Positions 1 through 8,020 of a DNA stretch of 64,000 bases are shown in pieces (position 1 is the stretch's first letter; the number at the start of each line of letters is the position of its first letter). Where the stretch lies: NCBI RefSeq assembly GCF_026278345.1, contig NZ_CP111085.1, forward strand, positions 5,118,282 to 5,182,281, read 5' to 3'. The DNA comes from Tellurirhabdus rosea (GTDB lineage Bacteria; Bacteroidota; Bacteroidia; Cytophagales; Spirosomataceae). The position numbers and the translations under genes were made by a program. The notes beneath the pieces were generated by a model that was given only the letters and a program-made list of their open reading frames with translations, was not told the DNA's origin and searched no databases.

Positions 1-38
1 GGCACGACTGCGACGGGGCAAGCCTGTCGGGTCGTGCC
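1..38. repeat. REP-like palindrome / possible terminator
   Basis: Outer arms GGCACGAC and GTCGTGCC enclose a second short stem (CGAC/GTCG). The element lies just after the stop codon of the minus-strand oxidoreductase, and its minus-strand copy is preceded by a run of A residues rather than followed by T, so termination is uncertain. The motif GTGGCACGAC recurs in the palindrome at 2430-2460, which suggests a dispersed REP family. Confidence 0.55.
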
Positions 39-47
39 ACCCGTTTT

Positions 48-1379
48 TTACACCACCGGCAACTGCCACGGCCCGCGGTATTTGGCCCGGACCAGTTCGT
101 TCGCTTTCGCATCGTCGACCACAGTATTGGCCGCGTCGTTCCAGACCAGTTTGCGTCCCAGCCGGTACGCCATGTTGCCGAGCTGGGCGTGAACCGCTAC
201 ATTCCGGCCGATTTCCGCCGAGGCGTTTGGCTGCTGACGGCTGCGGATGCACTCCACGAAGTTGAGCGTGTGGCGGTCGAGGTCGTTGCCGTTGCGGCGC
301 TGGGGCGGCAGGGCAGGTGTGAGGTACTGCCCACCATCGACCTCCGGCAGCAGTTCCCAGCCGTCGCGGTCAACGACCAGCGTACCCAGATTGCCGATAA
401 AAGCGACGCCATGCTCCCGGTTGAACGGTCCCCGGCCAATGCCGATGGCCTGTTCCCACTGCACCGTCACGTTCGGGTACTGGTAAAGCACCTGCATGGT
501 GTCCGGCGTTTCGCCCGCATGGTCCGGAAAGCCGTAACGGCCGCCCATCGCCGCTACCGACTGCGGGGCTGTGACGTTCAGTCCCCAGAGCGCCATGTCG
601 ATCATGTGCGCGCCCCAGTCAGTCATCAGCCCCCCGGCATAATCCCAGAAATACCGGAAGCTGCCATGAAAACGGTTCCGGTTGAACGGCCGTTTCGGAG
701 CGGGGCCGAGCCACATTTCGTAGTCCACCCCGGGCGGAGCGGGTTCGTCCGGCTTCACCGGAAAATTCTTGCCGTAGGGCATAAACGCCCAGGTTTTGAC
801 CGTCCGGAGGGTGCCCAGTTTGCCGGATCTGACAAAGTCGATGGCCGCTTTCCAGTGCGGACCGCTGCGCTGCCATTGCCCGACCTGCACGATGCGCCCG
901 TGTTTTTTGGCAGCGGCGACCATCAGGTTGCATTCCTCAATGGAATTGGCCATCGGCTTTTCCACGTACACATCTTTCCCGGCCTGGCAGGCCATCACCG
1001 TCGGCAGGCAATGCCAGTGGTCGGGGGTGCCGACAATAACGGCGTCAATGTCTTTGTTCTCCAGTAATTTCCGAAAATCGCCGTACAGCGTCGCTTTGGG
1101 ACTGCCCGCCGGGTTGAGTTTTTCGACCTCGGCGGCGCGTCTGCTGAGCACGTTCCCATCTACATCGCAGAGCGCGGCGCAGCGGACGCCGGGATGCCGG
1201 AGCATGCTCGACAGATTGGCCCAGCCCATGCTGTTGGCACCAATCAGGGCGACGTTCAGCGTGTCGGCGGCCGAAGCCGGGCGGGGTTGGGCGCTGGCCG
1301 CCAGGTCGAGGGGCAGCAGAGCTCCGGCGGCGGCGAGTTGGGAGGATTGTTGCAGGAAGGTTCGGCGAGAGGTCGGCAT
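48..1379 (-). CDS. Gfo/Idh/MocA-family oxidoreductase with Tat signal
   Basis: Exported NAD(P)-dependent oxidoreductase of the Gfo/Idh/MocA family; members usually act on sugars, inositols or related polyols. The 443-residue protein begins with a twin-arginine signal (SRRTFLQ at residues 4-10, followed by an Ala-rich hydrophobic stretch), so it is probably exported folded with its cofactor. A Rossmann start is visible at residues 42-55 (VALIGANSMG), followed by GTPDHWH at 117-123 and the family EKP motif at 140-142, whose Lys is normally catalytic. The C-terminal half fits the usual substrate-binding domain. The substrate cannot be read from the sequence. The gene seems monocistronic, ending beside the palindrome at 1-38. 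Confidence 0.9.
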   Translation of the reverse strand: MPTSRRTFLQQSSQLAAAGALLPLDLAASAQPRPASAADTLNVALIGANSMGWANLSSMLRHPGVRCAALCDVDGNVLSRRAAEVEKLNPAGSPKATLYGDFRKLLENKDIDAVIVGTPDHWHCLPTVMACQAGKDVYVEKPMANSIEECNLMVAAAKKHGRIVQVGQWQRSGPHWKAAIDFVRSGKLGTLRTVKTWAFMPYGKNFPVKPDEPAPPGVDYEMWLGPAPKRPFNRNRFHGSFRYFWDYAGGLMTDWGAHMIDMALWGLNVTAPQSVAAMGGRYGFPDHAGETPDTMQVLYQYPNVTVQWEQAIGIGRGPFNREHGVAFIGNLGTLVVDRDGWELLPEVDGGQYLTPALPPQRRNGNDLDRHTLNFVECIRSRQQPNASAEIGRNVAVHAQLGNMAYRLGRKLVWNDAANTVVDDAKANELVRAKYRGPWQLPVV

Positions 1380-1427
1380 AAGGTTCCAGGAAGTTTACGG
1401 TTCCAGAAGCAGACAGGGGCGGGCGGC

Positions 1428-1958
1428 CTACTGTTCTTTTGCCAAAGCCGTTCCTTTGTAGAGTTTGTTCTCCGAAAAAACGGTCGCTCCCAGCAGACGC
1501 CAGTGCAGGGTTCCGTGTACCGTGTAACGAACGTGCCCTACGGCGTCCGGCCGACTGGCATAAATAAACTGGGGTTCCCACCAGATGCCGGCGGAAAGAC
1601 CGTTAAAACTGGAAACGCCGCTGATGGGCACGGACTGCTGCGTTTTCTTATCGCGCCCGTAGTCAACCCACAGGCGGATTCGGAAAAGACCACCATTTTC
1701 CAGATCAACGTTCGCTCTGAGTAAATCGGTTTGTTCCGTGCTGTCTTTCGGGACAAAGTTGACCAGGTCGGGTGGCTGGTTCGACTTTTGCCGGTCCGAC
1801 GAACATCCTCCGAACGACAAAAAGCCAAACACCAGTACGCAGGCGGCAAACACCCCATACTCCTGCCGGACCAGCCGGACGGCCCGGTAGTAGAGCCCAA
1901 GAAGGTAGATAAAGAGGAAGATATTCAGCAGGGCCCAAAGAAGGTACAGAATCAGCAT
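1428..1958 (-). CDS. Hypothetical membrane protein
   Basis: Unrecognised 176-residue protein. Two hydrophobic segments are visible, at about residues 2-24 and 36-50, the second followed by Gly-Gly-Cys-Ser. The remaining 120 residues are polar with alternating hydrophobic residues and many Trp and Tyr, consistent with a small beta-rich periplasmic domain. Because the Cys follows the second hydrophobic segment and not an N-terminal signal, a lipoprotein is possible only if a later start is used. It is 48 bp upstream of the oxidoreductase on the same strand and may be co-transcribed with it. Confidence 0.6.
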   Translation of the reverse strand: MLILYLLWALLNIFLFIYLLGLYYRAVRLVRQEYGVFAACVLVFGFLSFGGCSSDRQKSNQPPDLVNFVPKDSTEQTDLLRANVDLENGGLFRIRLWVDYGRDKKTQQSVPISGVSSFNGLSAGIWWEPQFIYASRPDAVGHVRYTVHGTLHWRLLGATVFSENKLYKGTALAKEQ

Positions 1959-2129
1959 AACAGTGGAATCACAGTGGGCCTATAATTAGCGGAAGCAAAC
2001 CGGGTTTGCAAGGAGTTTTGAGTAAACGGCGGCGCTGGCTGTTCCGTGTTCCCAAGGATAAATCCTTTCCGGAGAAGTGAACAATTGCCCCGCCATCTGC
2101 TTTTCTGAAAACCAAACCAACGACAGGTG

Positions 2130-2381
2130 ATGAAAATTGGCGAAAAACTGCTGAAGCAAATCAGCAAAAAATACCCTCCTTCCGATTCGGTAGAACTTCG
2201 GTTTGGGCGTTATGATGTAGTCCTGAAAACGGATGAGGATGGGAATGCGGACCTGCTTTTTATCGGCGAGAAAACCGAAAACGGCCAGATTCGCGGCGAC
2301 CGCTTTCACCGGCGGCTGCTGAAAGATGCCGAAGGGAAGATCGTGAAAGACCATTGGGATTATAAAGGGAAGGTGTCGTAA
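2130..2381 (+). CDS. Small conserved-looking hypothetical protein
   Basis: An 83-residue soluble protein with charged, regularly structured sequence and no recognised domain. ATG at 2130 is preferred over the in-frame GTG at 2127. The stop codon TAA is directly followed, with no gap, by the palindrome at 2382-2400, so the 3' end of the gene abuts a repeat. Function is unknown; coding character is supported by the typical amino-acid composition and by an intergenic palindrome starting exactly at the stop. Confidence 0.6.
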   Translation: MKIGEKLLKQISKKYPPSDSVELRFGRYDVVLKTDEDGNADLLFIGEKTENGQIRGDRFHRRLLKDAEGKIVKDHWDYKGKVS

Positions 2382-2400
2382 CCCGGAATGGCATTCCGGG
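2382..2400. repeat. Palindrome family P1, copy 1
   Basis: CCCGGAATG-G-CATTCCGGG is a perfect 9-bp inverted repeat with a 1-nt centre. It starts right after the stop codon of the gene at 2130-2381. The preceding GTCGTAA and the stem are shared with the glnS terminator at 2531-2549, and a variant is found at the end of lpxB (22385-22403). Confidence 0.8.
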
Positions 2401-2429
2401 CTGGCTACGCAAAACCGCATTCCAAAAGA

Positions 2430-2460
2430 CTCGTGGCACAACTTGAAGTCGTGCCACGAG
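2430..2460. repeat. REP-like palindrome
   Basis: Perfect 10-bp arms CTCGTGGCAC and GTGCCACGAG enclose an 11-nt centre that itself pairs ACTT with AAGT. It shares GTGGCACGAC-type sequence with the palindrome at 1-38. It lies between the converging gene at 2130-2381 and glnS. Confidence 0.75.
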
Positions 2461-2530
2461 TACGTGGGCGACTACGGCTTTTTGCTTTCTTCGTCCGGTA
2501 GCAAGCGGCTAATGTTTTAAAAAAAAATAA

Positions 2531-2549
2531 CCCGGAATATCATTCCGGG
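2531..2549 (-). terminator. glnS terminator, palindrome family P1 copy 2
   Basis: CCCGGAATATCATTCCGGG forms a stem that, on the minus strand, is followed by TTATTTTTTTT, a good intrinsic terminator for glnS, whose stop codon is 8 nt away. It belongs to the same repeat family as 2382-2400 and 22385-22403. Confidence 0.85.
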
Positions 2550-2556
2550 TTACGAC

Positions 2557-4254
2557 TTATGCCTTCTTCGTCTCCTTCGCCCAGCTATCTTTCAGCGTCA
2601 CGGTCCGGTTGAACACCAGCCGCTCGGCGGTCGAGTCGGGGTCGATGCAGAAATACCCTTTCCGCATAAACTGGATGGGCTTCTCCGAAACGGAACTGCG
2701 CAGCGACGGCTCTACCAGCCCGCGCACCTTCAGCAGCGAGGCCGGGTTGATGAACTCCTTAAAGTCCCCCTCTTCAGCGGACGGGTCTTCGACGGTCAGC
2801 AGGCGGTCGTACAGCCGGACTTCCGCTTCCACGGCGTCGGCAACCGATACCCAGTGAATGGTCCCTTTGACGTTGATGCCCGACGTATCCGAACCCGAAC
2901 GGCTCTCCGGAATGTAGGTGCAGCGCAGCTCGGTCACCTCACCAGCCTCGTTCTTCACCACCTCGTCGCACTTGATAATGTACGCGCCCTTGAGCCGCAC
3001 TATGCCGCCCGGGAACAGCCGGAAGTACTTTTTCGGCGGATTTTCCATGAAGTCCTCGCGCTCAATCCAGACCTCGCGGCTGAACGGCACTTCACGCTCC
3101 CCGGCCGACTGATCTTCCGGGTTGTTTTCGATGCGCAGAACTTCCCGCTTGTCTTCCGGATAGTTGGTCAGCACCACTTTGAGCGGCTTGTCGTCCAGCA
3201 CGGCCATCACGCGGGAGGCGGTTTTGTTCAGTTCCTCGCGGATGCAGAACTCCAGCAGCCCCACGTCGATGAGGTTTTCGCGCTTGGCCACCCCGATGCG
3301 GTCGCAGAACTCGCGCACCGACGAAGGCGTGTACCCGCGGCGGCGCAGTCCCGAGATGGTCGGCATGCGCGGGTCGTCCCAGCCGTTTACGTGGCCTTCG
3401 TTGACCAGCTGGAGCAGCTTACGTTTACTCATGACCGTGTAGGTCAGGTTCAGCCGGGCAAACTCGTACTGGCGGGAAGGGAAAATGGCCAGTTTATCGA
3501 TGAACCAGTCGTACAGCGGCCGGTGCGGAATGAACTCCAGCGTGCAGAGCGAATGCGTGATTTCCTCGATGGCGTCCGACTGCCCGTGCGCGAAATCGTA
3601 CATCGGGTAAATGCACCATTTGTCGCCCGTCCGGTGGTGATGCGCGTGCTTGATCCGGTAGATAATCGGGTCGCGGAAGTGCATGTTCGGCGAGGCCATG
3701 TCGATGCGGGCCCGCAGCACTTTCGCGCCGTCCGGAAACTCGCCCGCTTTCATGCGGCGGAAGAGGTCGAGGTTTTCTTCGACCGTCCGGCTCCGGTACG
3801 GGCTTTCCTGACCCGGTTCGGTGGGCGTGCCCTTCTGGGCGGCGATTTCCTCCGATGTCGAATCGTCCACGTACGCCAGACCTTCCCGGATCAGCTTTTC
3901 GGCAAATTCGTATAACTGGTCGAAATAGTCCGACGCGTAAAATTCGTTTTCCCACTCAAAGCCCAGCCAGCGCACGTCGGCCTTGATGGACTCCACGTAC
4001 TCGGTGTCTTCCGTGACAGGGTTGGTGTCGTCAAAACGCAGGTTGGTCTGACCGCCGTATTTATCCGCCAGCCCGAAATTCAGGCAGATGGACTTGGCGT
4101 GACCAATGTGCAGGTACCCGTTCGGCTCGGGCGGAAAGCGCGTGTGGACGCGTCCGCCGTGTTTCCCGGAGGCAAGATCATCTTCTACAATCTGTTCAAT
4201 AAAATTCAGGGATCGCTCCGACCGTTCGGCCGATTCTCTGGGTGCTTCCGTCAT
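2557..4254 (-). CDS. glnS: Glutaminyl-tRNA synthetase
   Basis: Class I aminoacyl-tRNA synthetase that charges tRNA-Gln with glutamine in the cytoplasm. The 565-residue length is normal for the family. The ATP-binding motif [15 protein letters not shown] lies at residues 41-55 (HIGH at 49-52), and the second signature VMSKRKL, the KMSKS equivalent, lies near residue 275. A C-terminal anticodon-binding beta-barrel region follows. A dedicated GlnRS means the cell need not depend only on transamidation of Glu-tRNA-Gln. The start at 4254 gives the usual short N-terminal lead before the catalytic core. Upstream is a weak hairpin at 4333-4357 and downstream a strong terminator. Confidence 0.97.
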   Translation of the reverse strand: MTEAPRESAERSERSLNFIEQIVEDDLASGKHGGRVHTRFPPEPNGYLHIGHAKSICLNFGLADKYGGQTNLRFDDTNPVTEDTEYVESIKADVRWLGFEWENEFYASDYFDQLYEFAEKLIREGLAYVDDSTSEEIAAQKGTPTEPGQESPYRSRTVEENLDLFRRMKAGEFPDGAKVLRARIDMASPNMHFRDPIIYRIKHAHHHRTGDKWCIYPMYDFAHGQSDAIEEITHSLCTLEFIPHRPLYDWFIDKLAIFPSRQYEFARLNLTYTVMSKRKLLQLVNEGHVNGWDDPRMPTISGLRRRGYTPSSVREFCDRIGVAKRENLIDVGLLEFCIREELNKTASRVMAVLDDKPLKVVLTNYPEDKREVLRIENNPEDQSAGEREVPFSREVWIEREDFMENPPKKYFRLFPGGIVRLKGAYIIKCDEVVKNEAGEVTELRCTYIPESRSGSDTSGINVKGTIHWVSVADAVEAEVRLYDRLLTVEDPSAEEGDFKEFINPASLLKVRGLVEPSLRSSVSEKPIQFMRKGYFCIDPDSTAERLVFNRTVTLKDSWAKETKKA

Positions 4255-4332
4255 ACCAAAATAGGACTGATTGAAAGGCCGAAAATACGGGTATTGAACG
4301 GCATTGCCAACTTCCCGGCCGCTTAAAACTGG

Positions 4333-4357
4333 AACAGGCGACCGAGGCCGCCTGTTT
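4333..4357 (-). terminator. Putative terminator hairpin
   Basis: AACAGGC pairs with GCCTGTT across a GC-rich loop between the lipoprotein gene (4386-4859) and glnS. The minus-strand T stretch after it is short and displaced, so termination is tentative. Confidence 0.45.
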
Positions 4358-4385
4358 GAAACTCACTGGTAAGAAATCCTCCGCT

Positions 4386-4859
4386 TTATTGAAGGACGGT
4401 TCCCGCCGGGCTGATCAGAATGGTCTTGGCGGCGGCGTTGGAATCCCGGCAGTTGATGCGCCAGGCCGTCACCAGCCCATTCTGCTGAATGACGGTCAGT
4501 TGCTGCACGGCGCCGCCCGGTAGAGCGGTCATCAGGGCGTTGTTGATCACGGCGGGCATGGAGCCGTTCGGCACCACCGTTTCCCCGTCCAGGTACGCGC
4601 CCGTGTTGTTCAGGAGCGACATGCGCGCCGTGCTGCCCTCCGAAAACGTCACCAGCCAGCGGTCCCCGTCGATGCGCTGGCCGCGGATGCTGGTGGCATT
4701 GGGGAACCGGCCCGAGATGCTCTGGTAAACCGATGGAATGAGGCCCGCTTCCGAAGCCGCTAAAATCAGATCGTCGGTATCCTGCCGACAGGAAGGGGCC
4801 GTCATGGCCAGCGCTAACAACAGCAATCCTCCCCACACCTTTCCTTGTAAAATCTTCAT
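4386..4859 (-). CDS. Putative lipoprotein, function unknown
   Basis: 157-residue protein with a hydrophobic signal segment (residues 10-20) ending in TAPSC at 20-24, which resembles a lipobox although Pro at -2 is unusual. The mature part is rich in Ser, Asn and small hydrophobic residues, with repeated beta-like stretches, similar in style to the beta-lactamase-inhibitor-like PepSY or DUF2874 proteins, but I cannot assign a family. Probably anchored in the outer membrane or periplasmic. It is transcribed alone, upstream of glnS and divergent from the radical SAM gene at 5117. Confidence 0.6.
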   Translation of the reverse strand: MKILQGKVWGGLLLLALAMTAPSCRQDTDDLILAASEAGLIPSVYQSISGRFPNATSIRGQRIDGDRWLVTFSEGSTARMSLLNNTGAYLDGETVVPNGSMPAVINNALMTALPGGAVQQLTVIQQNGLVTAWRINCRDSNAAAKTILISPAGTVLQ

Positions 4860-5116
4860 GGTAATCCCGTTTTGCTATTTATTTCAGAGAAATGACTATC
4901 TGTTGATGTATAGAACCGACAGCCTGCCAAGTTGTTTTCACCACGAACCGGCAATTGTGTAAGCGGTATGGGAGGACGGTCCGGCCGGGGGAAAGAACGC
5001 TGTTTTTGTCGTTAAGATATTAATTAAATGGCTGATAAACAGGGTATTGATAAAAGGCTGCGGGGAACTGTTCGTTTGGAAAATTAGTTATTCTACTATA
5101 CTACTCGACTAGATAC

Positions 5117-6154
5117 ATGCCTGATTTCAAGCCGACTGTCATTCTGTATACTGCCGACGCGCTGAACGAGCGGGGAGAGGCCGTGATCGACCGATATCCG
5201 CAGGCCGAAACGCTCGAAGTGAAGCAGCATAACCGGCTGCCCGAACTGGGTATGGGGCATTTCAAGGTCAAGTCGGATGTGCTGGTGCTGGGTAAGCTGA
5301 AGACCCTCGACTGCAAGTGGAGCGGCCGCAGTTCCGACTACATCGCGCCGAGTCTGGCCAACGGCTGTTTCGGCGGCTGTGCCTATTGCTACGTTGACCG
5401 GCACAAGAAAGTCAATCCCATCACGCTCTTCACCAACGTCGAGGAAATCATGGCGACGGTCGATAAGCACGTCATGGGCCTGCCGTGGGCGAAGGAGCCG
5501 AACCAGACCGACCCGACGTACTGGACCTACGACATTGGCTGCAACTCCGACATTTCGGTGGATTATAGCCTGTCCGACGGCATCCGTCAGGTGTTCGAGT
5601 TTTTCCGGGACCATCCGCGCGCCAAGGCCACCTTCGCGACCAAGTTTGTCGAACGCGACATGCTCGATTTCGACCCGCAGCGCAAGGTCCGGATTCGGTT
5701 CAGCCTCATGCCGAGCCATGTCAGCAAACTGGTGGACGTGCGTACGGACAGCATCGAGAAGCGTATTGCGGCCATCAACGATTTTTACGATGCCGGTTAT
5801 GACGTGCACGTCAATTTTTCGCCCGTCATTGTGTATGGCGGCAAGGAATGGCGCAACGATTACCGCGAATTATTTCAGCAGCTGAACGAGGCGCTGCGGC
5901 CGGAAGTAAAGGCGCAGCTCAAATGTGAAGTGATATTTCTGACGCATAACCAGTGGCAGCACCAGGCCAATCTGCAAATCAATCCGAAGGCGGAAGAACT
6001 GCTGTGGGTACCGGAATTGCAGGAGAACAAACGCAGTCAGTACGGCGGCTGGAACATCCGCTACGATCACCAGCTGAAAAGCAAAATGATCGACGTGTTC
6101 GAACGGATGGTGGGAGAGGAGATCCCCTGGTGTGAAATCCGGTATATTTTCTAA
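5117..6154 (+). CDS. Spore photoproduct lyase-like radical SAM protein
   Basis: 345-residue radical SAM enzyme. The cluster-binding motif C84-x3-C88-x2-C91 (NGCFGGCAYCYVD) is typical of the spore photoproduct lyase (SplB) family, which reverses UV-induced thymine dimers by radical chemistry. A second conserved-looking Cys, C142 in IGCNSDISVDY, sits where SplB has the Cys that donates a hydrogen atom (CTSD-type motif; alignment by eye). Cytophagales do not sporulate, so the substrate may be another DNA or RNA photolesion, or an unrelated molecule. The gene stands alone; its stop codon is followed within 5 nt by a perfect 31-bp inverted repeat. Confidence 0.85.
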   Translation: MPDFKPTVILYTADALNERGEAVIDRYPQAETLEVKQHNRLPELGMGHFKVKSDVLVLGKLKTLDCKWSGRSSDYIAPSLANGCFGGCAYCYVDRHKKVNPITLFTNVEEIMATVDKHVMGLPWAKEPNQTDPTYWTYDIGCNSDISVDYSLSDGIRQVFEFFRDHPRAKATFATKFVERDMLDFDPQRKVRIRFSLMPSHVSKLVDVRTDSIEKRIAAINDFYDAGYDVHVNFSPVIVYGGKEWRNDYRELFQQLNEALRPEVKAQLKCEVIFLTHNQWQHQANLQINPKAEELLWVPELQENKRSQYGGWNIRYDHQLKSKMIDVFERMVGEEIPWCEIRYIF

Positions 6155-6158
6155 ACTT

Positions 6159-6239
6159 GGATTACACAGATTTAAGGATTAACTATGATATTCTTAATTA
6201 AGCATAGCATCATAGTTAATCCTTAAATCTGTGTAATCC
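6159..6239. repeat. Inverted repeat element, GATTACACAG family
   Basis: Perfect 31-bp arms at 6159-6189 and 6209-6239 enclose a 19-nt AT-rich loop that contains TTAATTAA. The arm motif (CAGATTTAAGGATTA) recurs in degenerate form in the elements at 29524-29710 and 50731-50803. It lies between the converging radical SAM gene and the small gene at 6250. Confidence 0.9.
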
Positions 6240-6249
6240 CGGTTCAGAA

Positions 6250-6405
6250 TTACTGGTTCTTTTTCTGGCGGCCGGTGCTGTTGTTGTCGTTATCGTTGGC
6301 GTTGCCTTTGCTCATTTTGCCGCCGTCCTTGCCTTTCTGTTCTTTCTGGTTCTTGTCGCTGTTTCCGCCGCCGCTCTGGGGGGAGTACTGCCGGATGAGT
6401 TTCAT
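6250..6405 (-). CDS. Small hydrophilic Gly/Asn/Lys-rich protein
   Basis: 51-residue reading frame, beginning MKLIRQYSPQSGGG and ending NSTGRQKKNQ, with almost no hydrophobic residues after residue 8. It is likely intrinsically disordered. The start MKLIRQY resembles MKPIRFY of the next gene upstream (6489-6686) and MVKIVRM of the gene at 6727-6897, so these look like divergent paralogues. It lies downstream of the terminator at 6425-6453, so it may be expressed from its own promoter or by read-through. No function assigned. Confidence 0.6.
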   Translation of the reverse strand: MKLIRQYSPQSGGGNSDKNQKEQKGKDGGKMSKGNANDNDNNSTGRQKKNQ

Positions 6406-6424
6406 AACGTGATTGGGTTTTGAG

Positions 6425-6453
6425 TGAAAAAAGCCGGCCTGACGACCGGCTTT
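6425..6453 (-). terminator. Intrinsic terminator
   Basis: AAAGCCGG/CCGGCTTT stem (8 bp) with a minus-strand T run (TTTTTT) directly after it; serves the small gene at 6489-6686. Confidence 0.85.
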
Positions 6454-6488
6454 GGATGCTTCTGTGGTTAGAGTAATCAGCCGGAAAG

Positions 6489-6686
6489 TTAACCCTGGTC
6501 GCGGTTCATGCGGCCTTCGTTGTTATGGCTGTCGTCGTTTTTGCGGTTATCGCTCCGGTTGCCGCCATGATGGCCTTCGCTCCGGCTGTTGTTTCCGCCG
6601 CCGTTGGCTTTCTGCTGGCCCCGGCCCCCGCTCTTGTCGGTAGCGCCGGTATTGCCTTTCGGAAAATAAAAACGAATCGGTTTCAT
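6489..6686 (-). CDS. Small hydrophilic Gly/Asn-rich protein
   Basis: 65-residue protein starting MKPIRFYFPKGNTG and continuing with Gly, Asn, Ser, Arg, Asp and His; no hydrophobic core. It shares its N-terminal pattern with the small proteins at 6250 and 6727, and is followed by an intrinsic terminator, which supports it as a transcribed unit. Probably disordered; a role in stress or desiccation tolerance is only a guess from composition. Confidence 0.65.
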   Translation of the reverse strand: MKPIRFYFPKGNTGATDKSGGRGQQKANGGGNNSRSEGHHGGNRSDNRKNDDSHNNEGRMNRDQG

Positions 6687-6726
6687 CTTTCAGGACGTTT
6701 AAACCTGTTTAAAACCGCGGGTCGGA

Positions 6727-6897
6727 TCAGGAGCCTTTCGGCCGGCCAGGATTGTTGTGACGGGCATCGTCCGCATCTGCTTTCTTCTTCGGCCCGGTGC
6801 TGTTCTGACCACCCTTACGACCCGCTTCCTGGTGCTGCTCACGGCTGCCGCCCTGCGTTCCTTTGCCGGCGTCCAGCATTCTCACGATTTTAACCAT
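6727..6897 (-). CDS. Small KGG-motif-like hydrophilic protein
   Basis: 56-residue protein. ATG at 6897 (MVKIVRMLDAGKG) is chosen over an upstream in-frame ATG at 6930 because it matches the N-termini of its neighbours. Residues around 19-32 (SREQHQEAGRKGGQNS) resemble the KGG repeat found in small general-stress proteins of enterobacteria and other bacteria, where a Gln/Glu-rich turn precedes Lys-Gly-Gly. Only one such unit is present. Soluble and probably disordered. Confidence 0.6.
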   Translation of the reverse strand: MVKIVRMLDAGKGTQGGSREQHQEAGRKGGQNSTGPKKKADADDARHNNPGRPKGS

Positions 6898-7011
6898 GAT
6901 GTGAATAGGTTTTGTTAGGTTCTCATCCACTATGGAAAAGATGTATACAAAACAGATAGATCAAGTAAAGGTTTGTGTATTTTGCTTTTATTACTGAAAA
7001 AATAAGACAAA

Positions 7012-7043
7012 AAAAAGCTGACTTCGGTGAAAGCCAGCTTTTT
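7012..7043 (-). terminator. Intrinsic terminator
   Basis: Arms 7012-7024 and 7031-7043 (AAAAAGCTG-A-CTT with AAG-C-CAGCTTTTT, one mismatch) form a strong stem, with a T run (TTTTTTTT) continuing on the minus strand. It ends transcription from the small gene at 7119-7307 after the array at 7044-7124. Confidence 0.85.
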
Positions 7044-7124
7044 AGTTATGAGTTAAGAATTAAGAGCAGCCCAAACGCGGCGGACCGCTCATAACTCATA
7101 ACTCATAACTCTTAATTTTCAACT
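7044..7124. repeat. Inverted heptamer-array element, AGTTAAG family
   Basis: Left arm has three 7-nt units (AGTTATG, then AGTTAAG-type); the right arm, read on the minus strand, has five. The GC-rich centre contains GCGGCGGACCGC. The right arm starts in the stop codon of the gene at 7119 (AGT TGA). Unequal unit numbers between arms point to slippage or unequal exchange. Confidence 0.8.
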
Positions 7125-7307
7125 GCTGTGTCCGCCTTTAGTACCGCCGGACCGGCCTCCGCCGCTATGTCCGCCTTTGCGGCCGTTGGTTTTCGACGTT
7201 CCGCGCCGCCCGCCGGTCGAGCCGTGCTGGGGTCCGTTGTTTTGCTTGTCGCCGTGTTCGCCACCGCCAATCATCTCCGAGTATTCCTGCAAATCCTTGT
7301 CAGACAT
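7119..7307 (-). CDS. Small hydrophilic Gly/Lys/Ser-rich protein
   Basis: 62-residue protein starting MSDKDLQEYSEMIGGGEHGD, then Gly, Lys, Ser, Thr and Arg-rich with NGRKGGHSGGG and TKGGHSS near the end, again KGG-like. It is the first gene of the four-member minus-strand cluster 6250-7307. It has its own terminator downstream at 7012-7043. Likely disordered; function unknown. Confidence 0.65.
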   Translation of the reverse strand: MSDKDLQEYSEMIGGGEHGDKQNNGPQHGSTGGRRGTSKTNGRKGGHSGGGRSGGTKGGHSS

Positions 7308-7399
7308 AACGCTAAGTCGGTTAATGGTTACTCAATTGGTAAATTATTACCGTCTTAACGTCCGCAGGCGACCGGATGTTTATTAAAAATGCACCACGC

Positions 7400-7500
7400 A
7401 TCCACGCGCTTCAGCCCGTGAGTTGTTGCCTTCGGTTTTGGGAAGCCAGCCGCTCACGGGCTTTAGTCCGCAGACGCCTCACGGGCTGAAGCCCGTGGAT
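7400..7500. repeat. REP-like palindrome pair, CCCGTG family
   Basis: Arms 7400-7422 and 7478-7500 match at 22 of 23 positions; each arm is itself a palindrome built on GGGCTTCAGCCC. A third partial copy (CTCACGGGCTTTAG) lies at 7453-7466. The element sits between the start of the small gene at 7119-7307 and the stop of the DUF779 gene. Confidence 0.8.
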
Positions 7501-7509
7501 ACATGGACA

Positions 7510-7896
7510 TCAAATTGGTCCGACATGAACGGGAGGGAGGTGCGCCATTTCGGCTTCGTCCAGCAGCCGCGAGCGGATGATGAACCGCACGCCCATCGGA
7601 ATTTCCAGGGAAAAACTGGCTCCCCGGCCCGGGGTCACATCGACGGTCAGGTGCGTGTGCTTCCAGTACTCATACTGGTCTTCCGACATCCAGAACGAGC
7701 AGCCGTGGATGCTTCCAAGCAGCACGTCCGTCGAGCCGAGGCGGAAATCGCCTTTCTCGAAACACATGGGCGAAGAACCGTCGCAGCACCCGCCGCTCTG
7801 GTGAAACATCAGTTCCCCATGCCGTTCGCGAATCGTATCAATCACCTCCGCCGCAGCAGGCGTGACGGCGACGCGGGAAAAGATTGTGGTGTTCAT
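7510..7896 (-). CDS. DUF779 family protein
   Basis: 128-residue member of DUF779, a family found almost always beside aldehyde dehydrogenases of the AldB/ExaC type. The motif GGCCDGSSPMC (C37, C38, C45) suggests a bound metal or redox role; the biochemical activity is not known. ATG at 7896 is used because the longer frame would need a TTG. It lies directly downstream of the aldehyde dehydrogenase on the same strand, but 124 bp away with an inverted octamer-array element between them, so transcription of the two may be uncoupled or attenuated. Confidence 0.88.
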   Translation of the reverse strand: MNTTIFSRVAVTPAAAEVIDTIRERHGELMFHQSGGCCDGSSPMCFEKGDFRLGSTDVLLGSIHGCSFWMSEDQYEYWKHTHLTVDVTPGRGASFSLEIPMGVRFIIRSRLLDEAEMAHLPPVHVGPI

Positions 7897-7900
7897 TATC

Positions 7901-8020
7901 AATGAGCGATTGAGCGAATGACTGATTGAGCGGTCCGCCGCTGCGGTGAATTACTCCGCCCGAATTACCCGAATTCGTGGGTCTGCAACGCGATTCACTC
8001 AATCACTCATTCGCTAATTA
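7901..8020. repeat. Inverted octamer-array element, ATTGAGCG family
   Basis: Left arm repeats 8-nt units such as ATTGAGCG and AATGACTG; the right arm carries the complementary units (AATGAGTG, ATTGAGTG on the minus strand). The core begins with GAGCGGTCCGCC. The stretch CTGATTGAGCGGTCCGCC is also found in the element at 61924-62030. The right arm follows the stop codon of the aldehyde dehydrogenase without a gap. Confidence 0.85.

Noticed and set aside
7044-7124. Insertion sequence ends
   Set aside because: The inverted arrays have no transposase between them, no target-site duplications could be recognised, and arm lengths vary within a site.
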